Source: a virus. Taken from it: 54,087 nt of DNA. The notes below the pieces were generated by a model. The model was not told the origin of the DNA and made no database searches. It saw only the letters and a program-made list of their open reading frames with translations. Location: positions 1-54,087 of IMG/VR virus record IMGVR_UViG_3300021368_001403, one strand, 5' to 3'. The first letter of the stretch is position 1. Every line of letters begins with the position of its first letter. A program made the translations under genes and the position numbers. Below are positions 21,901 to 29,704 of the stretch, in pieces.

Positions 21901-24900
21901 AACTTTTCCAATTCCATCGTCCGTCAAAACTCTAGTGATACCAGGCGTTTTTAGGACTGCTTCTTGGTATACTCGGGATCTTACATAATATGTTGTAGTA
22001 GTTGTTGCATCATCTGGATTAATATCAATAGTAATAATATCAGTCTCAGCAACGCCATGAGCATCTGCTGTCTTTAAAATAGCAACATTATCTTTTAAAT
22101 CAAAAATAACTAGTCCTTCACTCAGTTCTATAGTTGTTAATATTTTAGATCCAGTAGTATTGATTAAATCAGAACTTCTCAAGAAGAATGTATCTGATGG
22201 AACAAAAGAACCATTAAGTACTTTGATCTTTACAGTGTTCTGTTTTGTTGTGGTTTCTAGTACTTCGCCAGATGCTACTGGAGCACCAAGACCATCTGTA
22301 AATTCTAATGTAGCCCCTTTAGTATATGAAGAGTTTTGATTCAGGAATAGACTAATAACCTTTGTACTAGAAGATAGTACATCTGTACTATTAAAAGAAC
22401 CAATTACATTACGTAAAGCAAATTTGGTAGATGAAAATACATCTCCTACAATCTGACCAGTAGCTCCAGTGTTAGATTGAGTGATTATATCACCATCAAA
22501 CAAATAAGCAGTTGTTTTTAACTCAATAAACAGAGATTTAATATCTTGTGATTCAATACTAGATACTTGTCTTCCCTTTACTGAAGAGACTTCTGCACTT
22601 GCTCCAAAACCATCAGTATCCGAATCATCAATAATTAACTCAGATCCAACAGAGAAATTACTAGTGCTACCAGTAATAGAAACAGAACTAATACTACCTC
22701 GTTTTACATCTGCAATTTTTGCTAATGCAGACTGACCATTTCTAGTAATACCAGATGTTCTAAGTCTTCTTGCAGTTTTAGGAATATCATCCTGAGAAAG
22801 TTCTGAATTGTAATTAGAATCAACTGGTAGAGAATAATAGTTATCACCTAAAATATATGGGAATACAGGATCATTCTGATTATCTAAAGTTACAAAATAT
22901 GCATAAGTTCCTTCTGGATAATCTGGTGTTACGCAATAGCGTCCATTGTTTTGATCCAGACTTCCATACTCAGCAACAAAAGTATAGTCATCAATAAATG
23001 TTCCGATAGGGTATTGACTAACTAATGGACCACCAGATCTTACATTGTTTTTACTATAACTACTAGTCATTCTCACAATGAGACTTTGAGAATCTAGTGG
23101 GTTTTGATGTCCAAAAGGACCATAGATTGGATTACCATCATATGCAAAACCAATAATAGGAGAATGATTTACTCCAGTATCACCAGATCTAATAGTTGAT
23201 GGTGCAGCATAGTATGCATACCCAGAACCACGGTTAGTTACGTAATTTGGGAAGAAATAACCATTTTCAGAATCAAGAGAAGATTCATTCTTATAAAACT
23301 TATCTTTTCTCCATTGTCTAATAGATGCGGTTCCAGTAGCACCAGATCCTACCGCAATAATGTCTACCTGTACATTTTCTTGAGAATATAGACTACCACC
23401 ATTGATTTTTTCAAATCTGTCAATAGTTCCTGCAGTAGTAACAACTGCACGATATGTTGCAAATCTACCTCTACCTGCAGAATCAGTAATTCTTACTTCT
23501 GGTGCTGAGGAATAGTACTCACCTTCATTCTCAACTACAATACTAGTAATTTCACCATTAGTAACAACTGCTCTTGCCTGAGCATTCCTACCAGACAATA
23601 TTTCTATAGTAGGAACTGCAGTGTAATTACCAGGAGTATCAATAACAACTGATTCAACTACTTGACCTGCTAGTTTAGTTCTTGCTAAATCTGAAACACC
23701 ATCAATTAACACAAATGGAGGTTTATTATAACCAGCACCTCTAGATGTAATCGCTACAGATTGTAATGCACCACTATTAACTACTTCTTCGTCTTTATAA
23801 CTTAAGAATGGAATACCATTGACAGCAACACCAATATCACGATATAATGTCTTATAGACTTCTGTAGTCTGTATAGGATGCTTTCTAATAATCTTTAATA
23901 GTTTCTGATCTTGAGCATCAGATGGAAGAGTTCCAATAGCATGTGATGGAAATCCTGATGAAGCAATGTAATATCCTTCACCATCTTCAAAGATGGCAGA
24001 AACATTAGGATTAAGGTCTGCAATTGCTGCAACGCCAGTGCTATCAACCCATCTTAGATTATTTTGAGTGTCGTTAATTCTGATATCATCTGTTAGGAAT
24101 CCAGATTCAGAAATTTCTACACTTTCACCAACATTTGAATATGGAGATTCAATAACATTCTGTAATCCATATAAAATTCCAAATACTTGTAATTTGACAT
24201 CATCAGAAGTTACTTCTAGGTTATAAGTAACAGATTCTCCTGATTGATGAGATCCCGTACCAGATCTTGTCTTAATTATAAATTGATTTACATTTTTCTC
24301 TTCAAACGTAAATGTCTCTAATCCTATAGAGAATGATCCTTTCTTTCCCCACCCCATAGTAGAGAATACATTTACTCTATCACCAACTGTCAAAGATCCA
24401 ACAATTGGACTAGTCAATACAGTTTTTAACGATTTCTCAAATGTTCCATTAACACTTTGCTCATTTAAGATAATGTCATACAATGCCTCTCCATCGTATG
24501 TACCGCTATACTTAACGTTATCTACAACAGCAGAAGCATAGTTACCTTCTACGTTTTGAACAATTCTTTTACCAATTAAATTATTTGGTTCGCCACTAAT
24601 AATCTTTACTCTTAGTGCATATGATTGAATCCAATTAGATTCAGATGATTTTAATGTAAAATCTCTTGGATATGCAATTTCTGGATTTGGATCCTCTTCA
24701 ACCAAACATTTGAATAGAAATTTGATTGAATTGTCAGTTCCCTTTGATCTGTAAAAAGAAGAGATATTCTTAATAAGAGTTCTCTTGTCTACACCTTCTT
24801 TTAAATACGCTTCTGGAAAATCTGCAAGGTATTGATCTTCAAAACTTTTGACTAATGCATACAGAAACAAATTACTGATATTCTGTACAGTTGACCCATT

Positions 24901-25332
24901 AACATGAGTAGATGACTGAGTAGTTACAAATGTACTAGATTTGTAAAGATCTCCTAATGTTGTGTTTCCACTAACACCACGACTTACTTCTAAGAATGAA
25001 GTCTCTGTTCTATTACCATAGAAACAAATTTCATCATCAATTTTGATATATCCACTTTTTGGAAATGATGCAGCGTCTACTACGTTAATAACATCTGCAT
25101 TACTGGATAGGTTGCCAGTAATAGTAGTTGACTGCTTTAATACATTTTTCTCATAAAAATCTATATCACGATATGTTTCAAGATTCGTGATAATATCAAC
25201 AGGTTGACCCTGTAACTCTAATTGCTCATAGTACTTCCTTACAAACTTACTAAAAAGTTCGTACTCTTCATTAATGAAGTCTGGTAACTGAGACTCAACT
25301 AGAAATGAGATTTTATTAGCAGTCTTAAGCAT
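15979..25332 (-). CDS. 7: Giant gp7-like baseplate wedge protein
   Basis: 3117 residues, about three times T4 gp7 (1032). The N-terminal 250 residues (NEEYELFSKFVRKYYEQLE, then FPEAYLKEGVDKRTLIKNIS and FYRSKGTDNSIKFLFK) form the wedge-type domain. A YHYH-type segment lies near residue 720 (SPIIGFAYDGNPIYGP). Beta repeats GxGYxxPPxVxI recur throughout. Two related helical units occur near residues 2015 and 2195 (CYRDIGLILDALEHDL and CARDLGLLVDAVVYSL, each followed by a GGN motif). The unit FPxSGxIxIxxExIxY appears near both the N- and C-termini. It lies three bases from gp6, in T4 order. The gp7 call comes from gene order and the N-terminus; the extra domains may bind other baseplate parts or sugars. 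Confidence 0.75.
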   Translation of the reverse strand: MLKTANKISFLVESQLPDFINEEYELFSKFVRKYYEQLELQGQPVDIITNLETYRDIDFYEKNVLKQSTTITGNLSSNADVINVVDAASFPKSGYIKIDDEICFYGNRTETSFLEVSRGVSGNTTLGDLYKSSTFVTTQSSTHVNGSTVQNISNLFLYALVKSFEDQYLADFPEAYLKEGVDKRTLIKNISSFYRSKGTDNSIKFLFKCLVEEDPNPEIAYPRDFTLKSSESNWIQSYALRVKIISGEPNNLIGKRIVQNVEGNYASAVVDNVKYSGTYDGEALYDIILNEQSVNGTFEKSLKTVLTSPIVGSLTVGDRVNVFSTMGWGKKGSFSIGLETFTFEEKNVNQFIIKTRSGTGSHQSGESVTYNLEVTSDDVKLQVFGILYGLQNVIESPYSNVGESVEISESGFLTDDIRINDTQNNLRWVDSTGVAAIADLNPNVSAIFEDGEGYYIASSGFPSHAIGTLPSDAQDQKLLKIIRKHPIQTTEVYKTLYRDIGVAVNGIPFLSYKDEEVVNSGALQSVAITSRGAGYNKPPFVLIDGVSDLARTKLAGQVVESVVIDTPGNYTAVPTIEILSGRNAQARAVVTNGEITSIVVENEGEYYSSAPEVRITDSAGRGRFATYRAVVTTAGTIDRFEKINGGSLYSQENVQVDIIAVGSGATGTASIRQWRKDKFYKNESSLDSENGYFFPNYVTNRGSGYAYYAAPSTIRSGDTGVNHSPIIGFAYDGNPIYGPFGHQNPLDSQSLIVRMTSSYSKNNVRSGGPLVSQYPIGTFIDDYTFVAEYGSLDQNNGRYCVTPDYPEGTYAYFVTLDNQNDPVFPYILGDNYYSLPVDSNYNSELSQDDIPKTARRLRTSGITRNGQSALAKIADVKRGSISSVSITGSTSNFSVGSELIIDDSDTDGFGASAEVSSVKGRQVSSIESQDIKSLFIELKTTAYLFDGDIITQSNTGATGQIVGDVFSSTKFALRNVIGSFNSTDVLSSSTKVISLFLNQNSSYTKGATLEFTDGLGAPVASGEVLETTTKQNTVKIKVLNGSFVPSDTFFLRSSDLINTTGSKILTTIELSEGLVIFDLKDNVAILKTADAHGVAETDIITIDINPDDATTTTTYYVRSRVYQEAVLKTPGITRVLTDDGIGKVSILNGGEDYTANTYNDIALSGGSGSGAKANVVVSAEGSVTSITLTDKGTGYQLFDILTIGDTALSKTDTTTPTVQINIDHIGLALSETVVNLDSNVGINPGDKLRIGNEIITVLSRVVNSTTSINVSRGTVPLNHFNGASVSSYNAGYVISVGTTVGDANILSYNPNTQKIVFTYDYGQTTSTINPIDLSTVFFDQEQRLAEVVSVEDPIRCFEFSLDNNSFTRNQLIDIKEGYRYIFDSSHSSMSDVEFALSPSKNLNLKTLEAIRGNDTLDVKFGFGPRIATNNYNTKVESPFKKYFYFDRLNNVNSEEAFINVINDPLQGDKTALYITSDSIVYETGIPATNDGSGTINYISRSLFSVGEINDIRVINIGNDYKKVPSVLGIIPTNKATATSTISNGEVVGVSVKTNGSGYSKPIVYVDGDAKLKAIIDQGKITGIQIISSGSGYTTAPEVKIAESDVQCLINSDGIGVPRNVNVFNPGGSFHGDDTLSSTFRSNYILSLSNFDPDSFAIGETIVQRINGVEVARARITFFRSGRLSVDRVSGVFRKNKEIQGLARNKTAILKNISYTEFSPQITTYYDNQGYFQSDSGKVSDQNQRLTDSFYYQDYSYLVKSKTSIDTWRSLIKSTTHPAGFKVFGEVLLETSSNAAMNSNSTFTSTSIVQVWNPDVNKVSVISTKKNITQSIVLMDTLKVERGVGSVSKETFNTSEIISGEVYLTESFDGNFGDKGNLQGKTVFNIVDVNGNSIIPYNEQALTITLDGILQEPGIAYTVNNDKITFADPPIGPTTKDGQSVPGVLFYGRRFQFKSDTLNQKYLKKIKNIFQRSGTWIDAANQINQNRRFIQSETLGYIKSRYTSIPWTNLSEKCYRDIGLILDALEHDLRFGGNQKTLFAVEKYFNAGVLDYISGELEATIDAFDYAVRLCKLAARNWDYSDRQVSWTPGTNKVTLSNTDNVAIGMKVSAGRAFPAGTIITDIIDKRTIQVSNESVDITPDPSGNADMSFIWSGLNVGTYFDASTLIHKNKSSMITSTIDAINTKYLALAATNYDTKCARDLGLLVDAVVYSLKYGGNRKIVEFAESYFIDGDLNFIKNELNETVYAHKVLRDLMIAAMRNQGDVTDDSIRIDSSSPACAEVASSITTYIDIIESILEGGPDRVDTVEQNANSTGYWTTFISYSNYNILPDPLLLTELKECEEVASALDSLFENVRQTLTTGPETASLSYPDYINGENTIFELYYEDGTPVDTEANENLFIALSGVLQHDPAYTIDRTSVPNKVVFDTPPIWGQGENTKTVQEPLAVEKFFAHGVGNYLRCEIEKSGILDGSGGPFLILNSSNKKVQTVDDPRFAFVFIDGILQRDGVSYTITGPAIRFTRKIFRENNIEIILLYGRDIDQTVTLFDFQRNTYYNEIKLTCDAGSPNNFIDWVSWFNTSYDKFQVAYQKVGNVKKFIGNLKSYTTTDQTLVITLAGNNPDVDASNIFFAGDSNFSDEYELSGTTNTVEVVRDSDNDYRMQRNSGNWLYGTPRADESFYERKRLLANLNAKDVIRIDGEKEFRTINELPRYTNPKNYNAGEDVSNTFFGSVTTTNYNGDVSGVGLSVTCEIENGSVSALLWNKKDLQLLYDEGIIQPTTAYGYDSPPILHFIPVNQEGGGARAEVVVSNGQIIDIVLTKKGSGYTEPPRVVTARSYDIIKGTGRKIDTFHTLGIGTQIGQSSPVAVATFIDKLKGVDLPVVTIDPSVTIPSGYDVTLIIQKSIDTAPLFNVSREYRFFNPFAGSSSIAGPTTQVDADIMLIIEPKLVSDTIVVSLEIDITEYLEVGFSMWSPDLENLTFFNNINHWENSIYMDLGDIVAPSGDPVSEVQLAELEPYEITSDGSSSSAYPFNLGYSSINYYMSQLDTSDLPNIGNPSYLATGEVVYANTARFPSSGTILIGGEKISYTSKMADRFLNCTRGADGSPVSSHTVGDYLRNAL

Positions 25333-25335
25333 CTA

Positions 25336-27138
25336 CTACTCTTTGTATGCTACAAATGTACTTTTTGATATATCAACATCTAGATATACCTCACGTTTTA
25401 CTTCAATATCCTTATTAGCAGGTTTAACTCTCAATTCAACTCGGTTGTCTGAGAACGATCCTTTTAAGATAGTGAAATTATATAATTTAACCTCGCCGTG
25501 CATATAATCAATATCACCAATAGAATCATTAAGGAGAATTTTTTCTCCAGTCAAGGAATCTAGTCTATATAGGACGATTTTGCCATCTCTATCCTCAAGA
25601 TACGTGGTATAATTAGGATACTCAAAGACTGTCATACCAGTAGAAGAAAGCACTGGATTATCGCAATCTTTTAAGAAAGGATTCTGATAACATACCTCAT
25701 AATAGGAAGATGCATTAATCTGTGCATAGAAATCCTTCCTTAGAGTCACTGTAGTGTTATTAGAATTGATAGAATGATCTGATCCATCAATTACACCAAT
25801 AAACTTACTATATCTAAACTTACCATTAAACTTTTCAGTTTCTGATGTTTTTAAATATTCTACAATACCAGTGGCCGCAGTGGATGCTACTTCAGTAGGA
25901 AGTTTGTTTGTCTTAGTCCCATCAAAATAAATTTTACTATCTAACTCAACATATAGAATAGATGGATCAATAAATTGAGGTTTAACTGATGCAACTGTAT
26001 ATTGTCTTAGTTGCTGAGTTAAATCAGATTTTGTTAACGCAGAAAGTGATGCTGCTTCATTTGGTTTTACTGAAATGAATACCTTACCGTATTCTGGTGG
26101 AACTTGATCCTCTCCACCAAATACAATGATATCACTAATAGATGGATATAGATTCCTAACGATTGCACTATAGTCGTTAGATGTTACTGCACGATTTTGA
26201 GATCCGTAGAACTTAGGTGCATTGTATTTAATTTTCTCAATACTCTCAATATCAGCACCACCAGATGATTTACTAACAGTTGTGACCGTACTTACATTAA
26301 ATGGTACTGTAATCGCAACATTGTTCTCATCTTCTATCCTACCATTGAATGTAAATGACTTTGCACCGTTTGATGAAGGTCCATTAGTAGAAATATAAGA
26401 GATCTCAACAATCTCACCGTTATCAGGTCTATTACCTAAAATATTGTCTCCAAAGAAAATTTCATACTGCTCATCTTCAATCTCACTGATGAAATACACA
26501 TTATCATCAGAACCAATATCAAGAACACTGTCAGCTCTCTTATATTCTTGGAATACAGAGGATCCAACGGATTGATACACATTTACTACTAGTGTATTCA
26601 AATCTGCCGAAGGATTTTCAATTTTAAAGCGTTGTGACTTAAGAGAAGTATCAAAACTAGTTCTAGTTACAACAGATGCACCTTCGTAGACTGGAATATC
26701 CGTAAATGACGCAATTTTATTAGATACTTCTACCTTAACGTCATTTTTTAAGATATAACGATATAAACTACTGTCATAATTAGTTACAAACCCTGTTCCC
26801 GCCTTTATCGTTACAGACGCGGGAGCAGTGCTAGTAAATGTTAAATTAAAACTTACTTCCGCTTTCGGTGCGGTAATTGACTTCGGTGTATACCCTAATT
26901 GCTTTGCTAACGCTACTACGTTGTCTCTAAGAGTAGCGGAGTCAAGGAACATCTCATTGACTACCATATTAGCATTGAACGCCGTGTAGTACGTGTTATA
27001 TGCTAATACATCTAAAAGTTGACTTAATGCCGACCCCTCAAAATCATAGTCAGTAAAATCCGTTTGCGCTCTCATGTAATCTTTGAGAGCAGTTTTGATT
27101 TCATTGAAATCTAAATTGTTTAACTGAGTATATGGCAT
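25336..27138 (-). CDS. 6: Baseplate wedge subunit gp6
   Basis: 600 residues, close to T4 gp6 (660). The N-terminal segment (FEGSALSQLLDVLAYNTYY, then NMVVNEMFLDSATLRDNV and LAKQLGYTPKS) is the strongly conserved signature of gp6 and related baseplate J-type proteins. T4 gp6 dimers form the inner ring of the baseplate and, with gp25 and gp53, hold the wedges together around the hub. The start overlaps the end of gp25 by one base and the gene ends three bases before gp7, so these genes are clearly one operon. No truncation is visible. Confidence 0.95.
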   Translation of the reverse strand: MPYTQLNNLDFNEIKTALKDYMRAQTDFTDYDFEGSALSQLLDVLAYNTYYTAFNANMVVNEMFLDSATLRDNVVALAKQLGYTPKSITAPKAEVSFNLTFTSTAPASVTIKAGTGFVTNYDSSLYRYILKNDVKVEVSNKIASFTDIPVYEGASVVTRTSFDTSLKSQRFKIENPSADLNTLVVNVYQSVGSSVFQEYKRADSVLDIGSDDNVYFISEIEDEQYEIFFGDNILGNRPDNGEIVEISYISTNGPSSNGAKSFTFNGRIEDENNVAITVPFNVSTVTTVSKSSGGADIESIEKIKYNAPKFYGSQNRAVTSNDYSAIVRNLYPSISDIIVFGGEDQVPPEYGKVFISVKPNEAASLSALTKSDLTQQLRQYTVASVKPQFIDPSILYVELDSKIYFDGTKTNKLPTEVASTAATGIVEYLKTSETEKFNGKFRYSKFIGVIDGSDHSINSNNTTVTLRKDFYAQINASSYYEVCYQNPFLKDCDNPVLSSTGMTVFEYPNYTTYLEDRDGKIVLYRLDSLTGEKILLNDSIGDIDYMHGEVKLYNFTILKGSFSDNRVELRVKPANKDIEVKREVYLDVDISKSTFVAYKE

Positions 27139-27533
27139 TATCTCGTCCTAGACAGGAAGAATTCTATTTGTACAGGGGGGACATCTGTTCCTCTTATTTG
27201 ATAAGTCATTTCCACATCAAAACCGTTGTCGTCATAGTTTGGAATGACAACAACGGCTTGTACTGATATTCTTGGTTCGTATTGTTTGATAGTACTACGA
27301 ATGCCCATCTTGATTTGAGCAGCAGTACCAAAGTCTAAAGGTTCAAACAAAAATGATCTAATATCCGAACCAAAGTCCGAATTGAATAGACGTTCACCCC
27401 TGTTAGTAAGAAGTAAACTGATGATAGACTGCTTAATAGCAGCATTATCCTTACTAACAACTACGTCGTCAGTAACAGGATGCTTCTTAAAGGTGATATT
27501 GACATCTCTAAACGAGAGATTAGACGTTGCCAT
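27138..27533 (-). CDS. 25: Baseplate wedge subunit gp25 (GPW/gp25 family)
   Basis: 131 residues, the same size as T4 gp25 (132). The family signature LLTNRGERLFNSDFGSDIR lies at about 41-59 and the conserved Glu-Pro-Arg triplet (YEPRISV) at 86-88. gp25 is the sheath-proximal part of the wedge that, with gp6 and gp53, makes up the conserved core of contractile tail baseplates and starts sheath assembly. The start is the ATG at 27533, about 20 bases after the oxygenase gene stops; a CTAAATAA sequence in that gap is a weak late-promoter candidate. Confidence 0.95.
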   Translation of the reverse strand: MATSNLSFRDVNITFKKHPVTDDVVVSKDNAAIKQSIISLLLTNRGERLFNSDFGSDIRSFLFEPLDFGTAAQIKMGIRSTIKQYEPRISVQAVVVIPNYDDNGFDVEMTYQIRGTDVPPVQIEFFLSRTR

Positions 27534-27555
27534 TAAGAGTTTACGGAGTCACTAG

Positions 27556-28161
27556 TTATTTAGTGGGTTCCTCATCAAAACGTATATTCCATGAAACACT
27601 AATCCTTTCTTCATCACCAATATGCGGAGTTACATAGTGAGGTAACCAACTCTGAAAAACTAAACCCTCACCTTCAGATGCTTTAAAGTTAATCGTTGGC
27701 ATTTCAAAAGCAGTACCCATAGCTCCTGCTCTAGTGTCTGGAAATGCAATTGATCCTTTGAGTTCATCGCACTCACTCGGCACCTTTACATAGTAAACAC
27801 CACTTAGACGGAAACCAGGATGACTATGGTAGTTTGAATAACTGCCTTTTCCTAGTTTTATTGCCCATGCTTCTATATGATATGGTTGTTGTTCAATATC
27901 AATACCAACAAACGCACTAGACGCTCCTAGGATCATCATACGCAGTTCTTGAGACCAATCGTAGGGTAGATCATGAAGATTACATTCAGAATGCCATCCA
28001 GTCTCTCCACCTACGGAATATCTCTTAGTATTTGGATTCTTTTTACTTTGCTCAATAACGTAGTTAGCAATTTTCCTATTCAACTTCTTAGAATTAAGAT
28101 CATTACGAAATGCTAGAAGTTGAGTAGGAAAAAACTGCTTCTTATCAATTGATAAACTCAT
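27556..28161 (-). CDS. 2OG-Fe(II) oxygenase-like protein in the baseplate operon
   Basis: 201 residues with the layout of the small putative 2OG-Fe(II) oxygenase family seen in many cyanophages. The metal-site candidates are His112 and His114 (NYHSHPGFRLSGVYYVKVP) and His175 (SWLPHYVTPH), and Arg186 (ERISVSWN) fits the 2-oxoglutarate-binding position. Such enzymes hydroxylate or demethylate protein or nucleic-acid targets using 2-oxoglutarate and oxygen; the target is unknown. The HxH in place of HxD is typical of some subfamilies. It overlaps the 71-residue gene (ATGA) and precedes gp25, so it may act on a tail or baseplate protein; that is inference. Confidence 0.75.
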   Translation of the reverse strand: MSLSIDKKQFFPTQLLAFRNDLNSKKLNRKIANYVIEQSKKNPNTKRYSVGGETGWHSECNLHDLPYDWSQELRMMILGASSAFVGIDIEQQPYHIEAWAIKLGKGSYSNYHSHPGFRLSGVYYVKVPSECDELKGSIAFPDTRAGAMGTAFEMPTINFKASEGEGLVFQSWLPHYVTPHIGDEERISVSWNIRFDEEPTK

Positions 28162-28373
28162 TCAGTCCAACGCTCCACAAAATCATCAAATCCACCTGCA
28201 CCACCACATGGTTTCTCCATACGGTCCTCAGGCATTGGGTATAGTTCTTCTTTTTTCTTATTACGATTACGCTTTGACGCCATGTTCAAATACTTGTCAC
28301 TATCAGTTTCAGTGATTAGAGTCATCCCCTCATCAATAAAACTTTGTCCTTTATCAACTCGTGAATTGCCCAT
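28158..28373 (-). CDS. Conserved small hypothetical protein
   Basis: 71 residues starting MGNSRVDKGQSFIDEG, with a basic middle (SKRNRNKKKEE) and a Gly-rich, acidic end (GGAGGFDDFVERW). The frame is open further upstream to 28436, but I chose the ATG at 28373. It lies one base after the stop of the previous gene and has a good GGAG Shine-Dalgarno sequence six bases upstream, whereas the longer start would overlap that gene by 62 bases. Its end overlaps the oxygenase start (ATGA). No known domain was recognised. Confidence 0.75.
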   Translation of the reverse strand: MGNSRVDKGQSFIDEGMTLITETDSDKYLNMASKRNRNKKKEELYPMPEDRMEKPCGGAGGFDDFVERWTE

Positions 28374-28374
28374 C

Positions 28375-28896
28375 TTAGCTCCAGTGATTGTTTGGTTGTT
28401 CCCACCAGAAGTGTAAGTCTTCCGTGTTGTCGTCATAATAATGAGTTACTAAATCGCTTTTAAATTTACTATGAATGTTTTCGCAAAGTGAAAGAGTATA
28501 GTAATTCGGAATTGCGAATTCTTCCATCACTTCTGTTATCCAAGTATAATTACCACCACGAATAACTCCTGCTTCACATAAAACAAAGTTATCCCAATCT
28601 AATACCCATTCCGAAAAATTAGCAATAAATGCTTCTTTATATTTCCCAACATCTTCATCAGGAAAAGGAACGTTTACAGATTCAACGTGAAAACACTCTC
28701 TATCCATGGATAAACCGTGACAGAGGTGCTGCGTTACTATACTTGAGTAATCAGGAGAGACACACAAGAGACATGTCTTAGAAGGATGGATATCCCAATT
28801 AGACATCTTCACTTTATATATCATCTCCTGAATCATCGCCATCTCCTTATCTTGTGAGATAAACAATAAATCTCGGAGTTTCGGCGCTCGGGTCAT
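28375..28896 (-). CDS. Hypothetical protein of the baseplate operon
   Basis: 173 residues with mixed alpha/beta character, several Trp and Cys residues and no signal peptide or membrane segment. Segments such as KTCLLCVSPDYSSIV and NFVLCEAGVIRGGNYTWI look like buried strands ending in loops, as in a Rossmann-like or phosphoribosyltransferase-like fold, but I do not recognise the family. The ATG overlaps the stop of the 48-residue gene upstream (ATGA), so coupling is likely. Placement between a PAAR-like protein and gp25 suggests a late gene, perhaps for assembly. Confidence 0.75.
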   Translation of the reverse strand: MTRAPKLRDLLFISQDKEMAMIQEMIYKVKMSNWDIHPSKTCLLCVSPDYSSIVTQHLCHGLSMDRECFHVESVNVPFPDEDVGKYKEAFIANFSEWVLDWDNFVLCEAGVIRGGNYTWITEVMEEFAIPNYYTLSLCENIHSKFKSDLVTHYYDDNTEDLHFWWEQPNNHWS

Positions 28897-29039
28897 TTGC
28901 CCTGTCCGCGATAACGCTTCTTCTTACCATTCCGAGACGTGGCAGCATACTTTGTGTGTTGCCCAGATCCCTGACGAGTTTTCTTGGGAACAGACTCAAT
29001 CATGAGTCCGCCAGAAAGTCCGACTTTGCTTCGTGCCAT
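28893..29039 (-). CDS. 48-residue basic protein
   Basis: A small gene read from the minus strand. The product starts MARSKVGLSGGLMIESVPKK and ends RNGKKKRYRGQGK, with about 13 Lys or Arg in 48 residues, so it could bind nucleic acid or an acidic partner. From memory, very similar short proteins occur at this place in other T4-like cyanophages, always without function. It starts two bases after the PAAR-like gene and its TGA overlaps the next ATG (ATGA), which supports it as a real member of the operon. Confidence 0.8.
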   Translation of the reverse strand: MARSKVGLSGGLMIESVPKKTRQGSGQHTKYAATSRNGKKKRYRGQGK

Positions 29040-29041
29040 AA

Positions 29042-29416
29042 TTAATTCGCTAAATTTGAACCTATGATTATTGTAGGATGTTGGAACGGTCCTGTCAAGG
29101 GCCTCGGTGTACCTCCTAAAACTAACTGTGCTTCGTCCCCAGTAACTGCAGGTAACCTTCCGTTGAAAAAGACAGTATTGTTAATAGTTGGTCTGATGAT
29201 CCTCTCACCTGGTTGACAAGGTGCAGGAATGAGTGGATTAATTTTCTGTCCTGCAATAGAAGCAGGTTTAGAGAGGTTATCGTAGATCTCTATAGGTTTA
29301 CCATCGGCATACACCTTAGTGGCGTATGGAGTCCCTCCTAGGGGCGCTGCAGGGTACAAACAGTTTGCATCTGTACTTGAAGTGTCTACTGTTTCTGGTC
29401 CAACGAGGTTTGGCAT
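29042..29416 (-). CDS. PAAR-like tail spike tip protein
   Basis: 124 residues, rich in Pro, Gly, Ala and Thr with very little helix. Short beta units recur (FFNGRLPAVTGDEAQLVLGG, RPLTGPFQHPTIIIGS), as in PAAR-repeat proteins that sharpen the tip of contractile tail spikes. T4 has such a protein (gp5.4) capping the gp5 spike, and this gene sits just before the gp25-gp6 series, where a spike tip would be expected. I do not see the classic Pro-Ala-Ala-Arg order clearly. The start has a purine-rich GGAAGTTAGAAG upstream. Confidence 0.6.
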   Translation of the reverse strand: MPNLVGPETVDTSSTDANCLYPAAPLGGTPYATKVYADGKPIEIYDNLSKPASIAGQKINPLIPAPCQPGERIIRPTINNTVFFNGRLPAVTGDEAQLVLGGTPRPLTGPFQHPTIIIGSNLAN

Positions 29417-29607
29417 TCTTCTAACTTCCTATAAACGTCATTCAACGTCTCCCCCAAAGTCAGATAACTCTGGGACTGGGGAGGCTTGTACATCAATTGG
29501 GGGTTCTCTAACGATGATACCCTCTGCTCCACCGTCGTCAATCTCTTGAGCAGCTCTTGGAGTTGATCGTTTAACTTCTGTATTGTCAATTGGTTGTCTT
29601 GAGTCAT
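29386..29607 (-). CDS. Possible overprinted coiled-coil protein
   Basis: A 73-residue frame that shares 170 bases with the 88-residue gene in another frame and 31 bases with the PAAR-like gene. Its product (MTQDNQLTIQKLNDQLQELL, then RLTTVEQRVSSLE) has clean heptads of a coiled coil, which is why it is listed. Against it, the third codon positions are unusually G-rich (CAG, AAG, TTG, ACG), while the competing frame has the A/T-rich third positions of this phage. It may be a genuine overprinted gene or a chance frame. Confidence 0.35.
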   Translation of the reverse strand: MTQDNQLTIQKLNDQLQELLKRLTTVEQRVSSLENPQLMYKPPQSQSYLTLGETLNDVYRKLEECQTSLDQKQ

Positions 29608-29704
29608 TGTCTAATCCTGCAAATCTTTTTGCTGCTGCGCCCTCAAACTGGTCGCAGAATGCATCAAAGTTATTCAGTATCTCTTCGTATAAATTATTCT
29701 CCAA
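29438..29704 (-). CDS. Acidic small protein of the baseplate operon
   Basis: 88 residues: a helical N-terminal third (NLYEEILNNFDAFCDQFEGA), then an acidic, Pro-rich, probably disordered tail ending ELSDFGGDVE. Codon third positions match the AT-rich habit of neighbouring genes, so this frame is preferred over the overlapping 73-residue one. It overlaps the upstream 86-residue gene by 11 bases and ends 21 bases before the PAAR-like gene. No domain was recognised; an assembly or scaffold role is possible but unproven. Confidence 0.65.
   Translation of the reverse strand: MENNLYEEILNNFDAFCDQFEGAAAKRFAGLDNDSRQPIDNTEVKRSTPRAAQEIDDGGAEGIIVREPPIDVQASPVPELSDFGGDVE

Noticed and set aside
28374-28436. 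N-terminal extension of the 71-residue gene to 28436
   Set aside because: The extension overlaps the previous gene, whereas the ATG at 28373 has a GGAG site and directly follows its stop.
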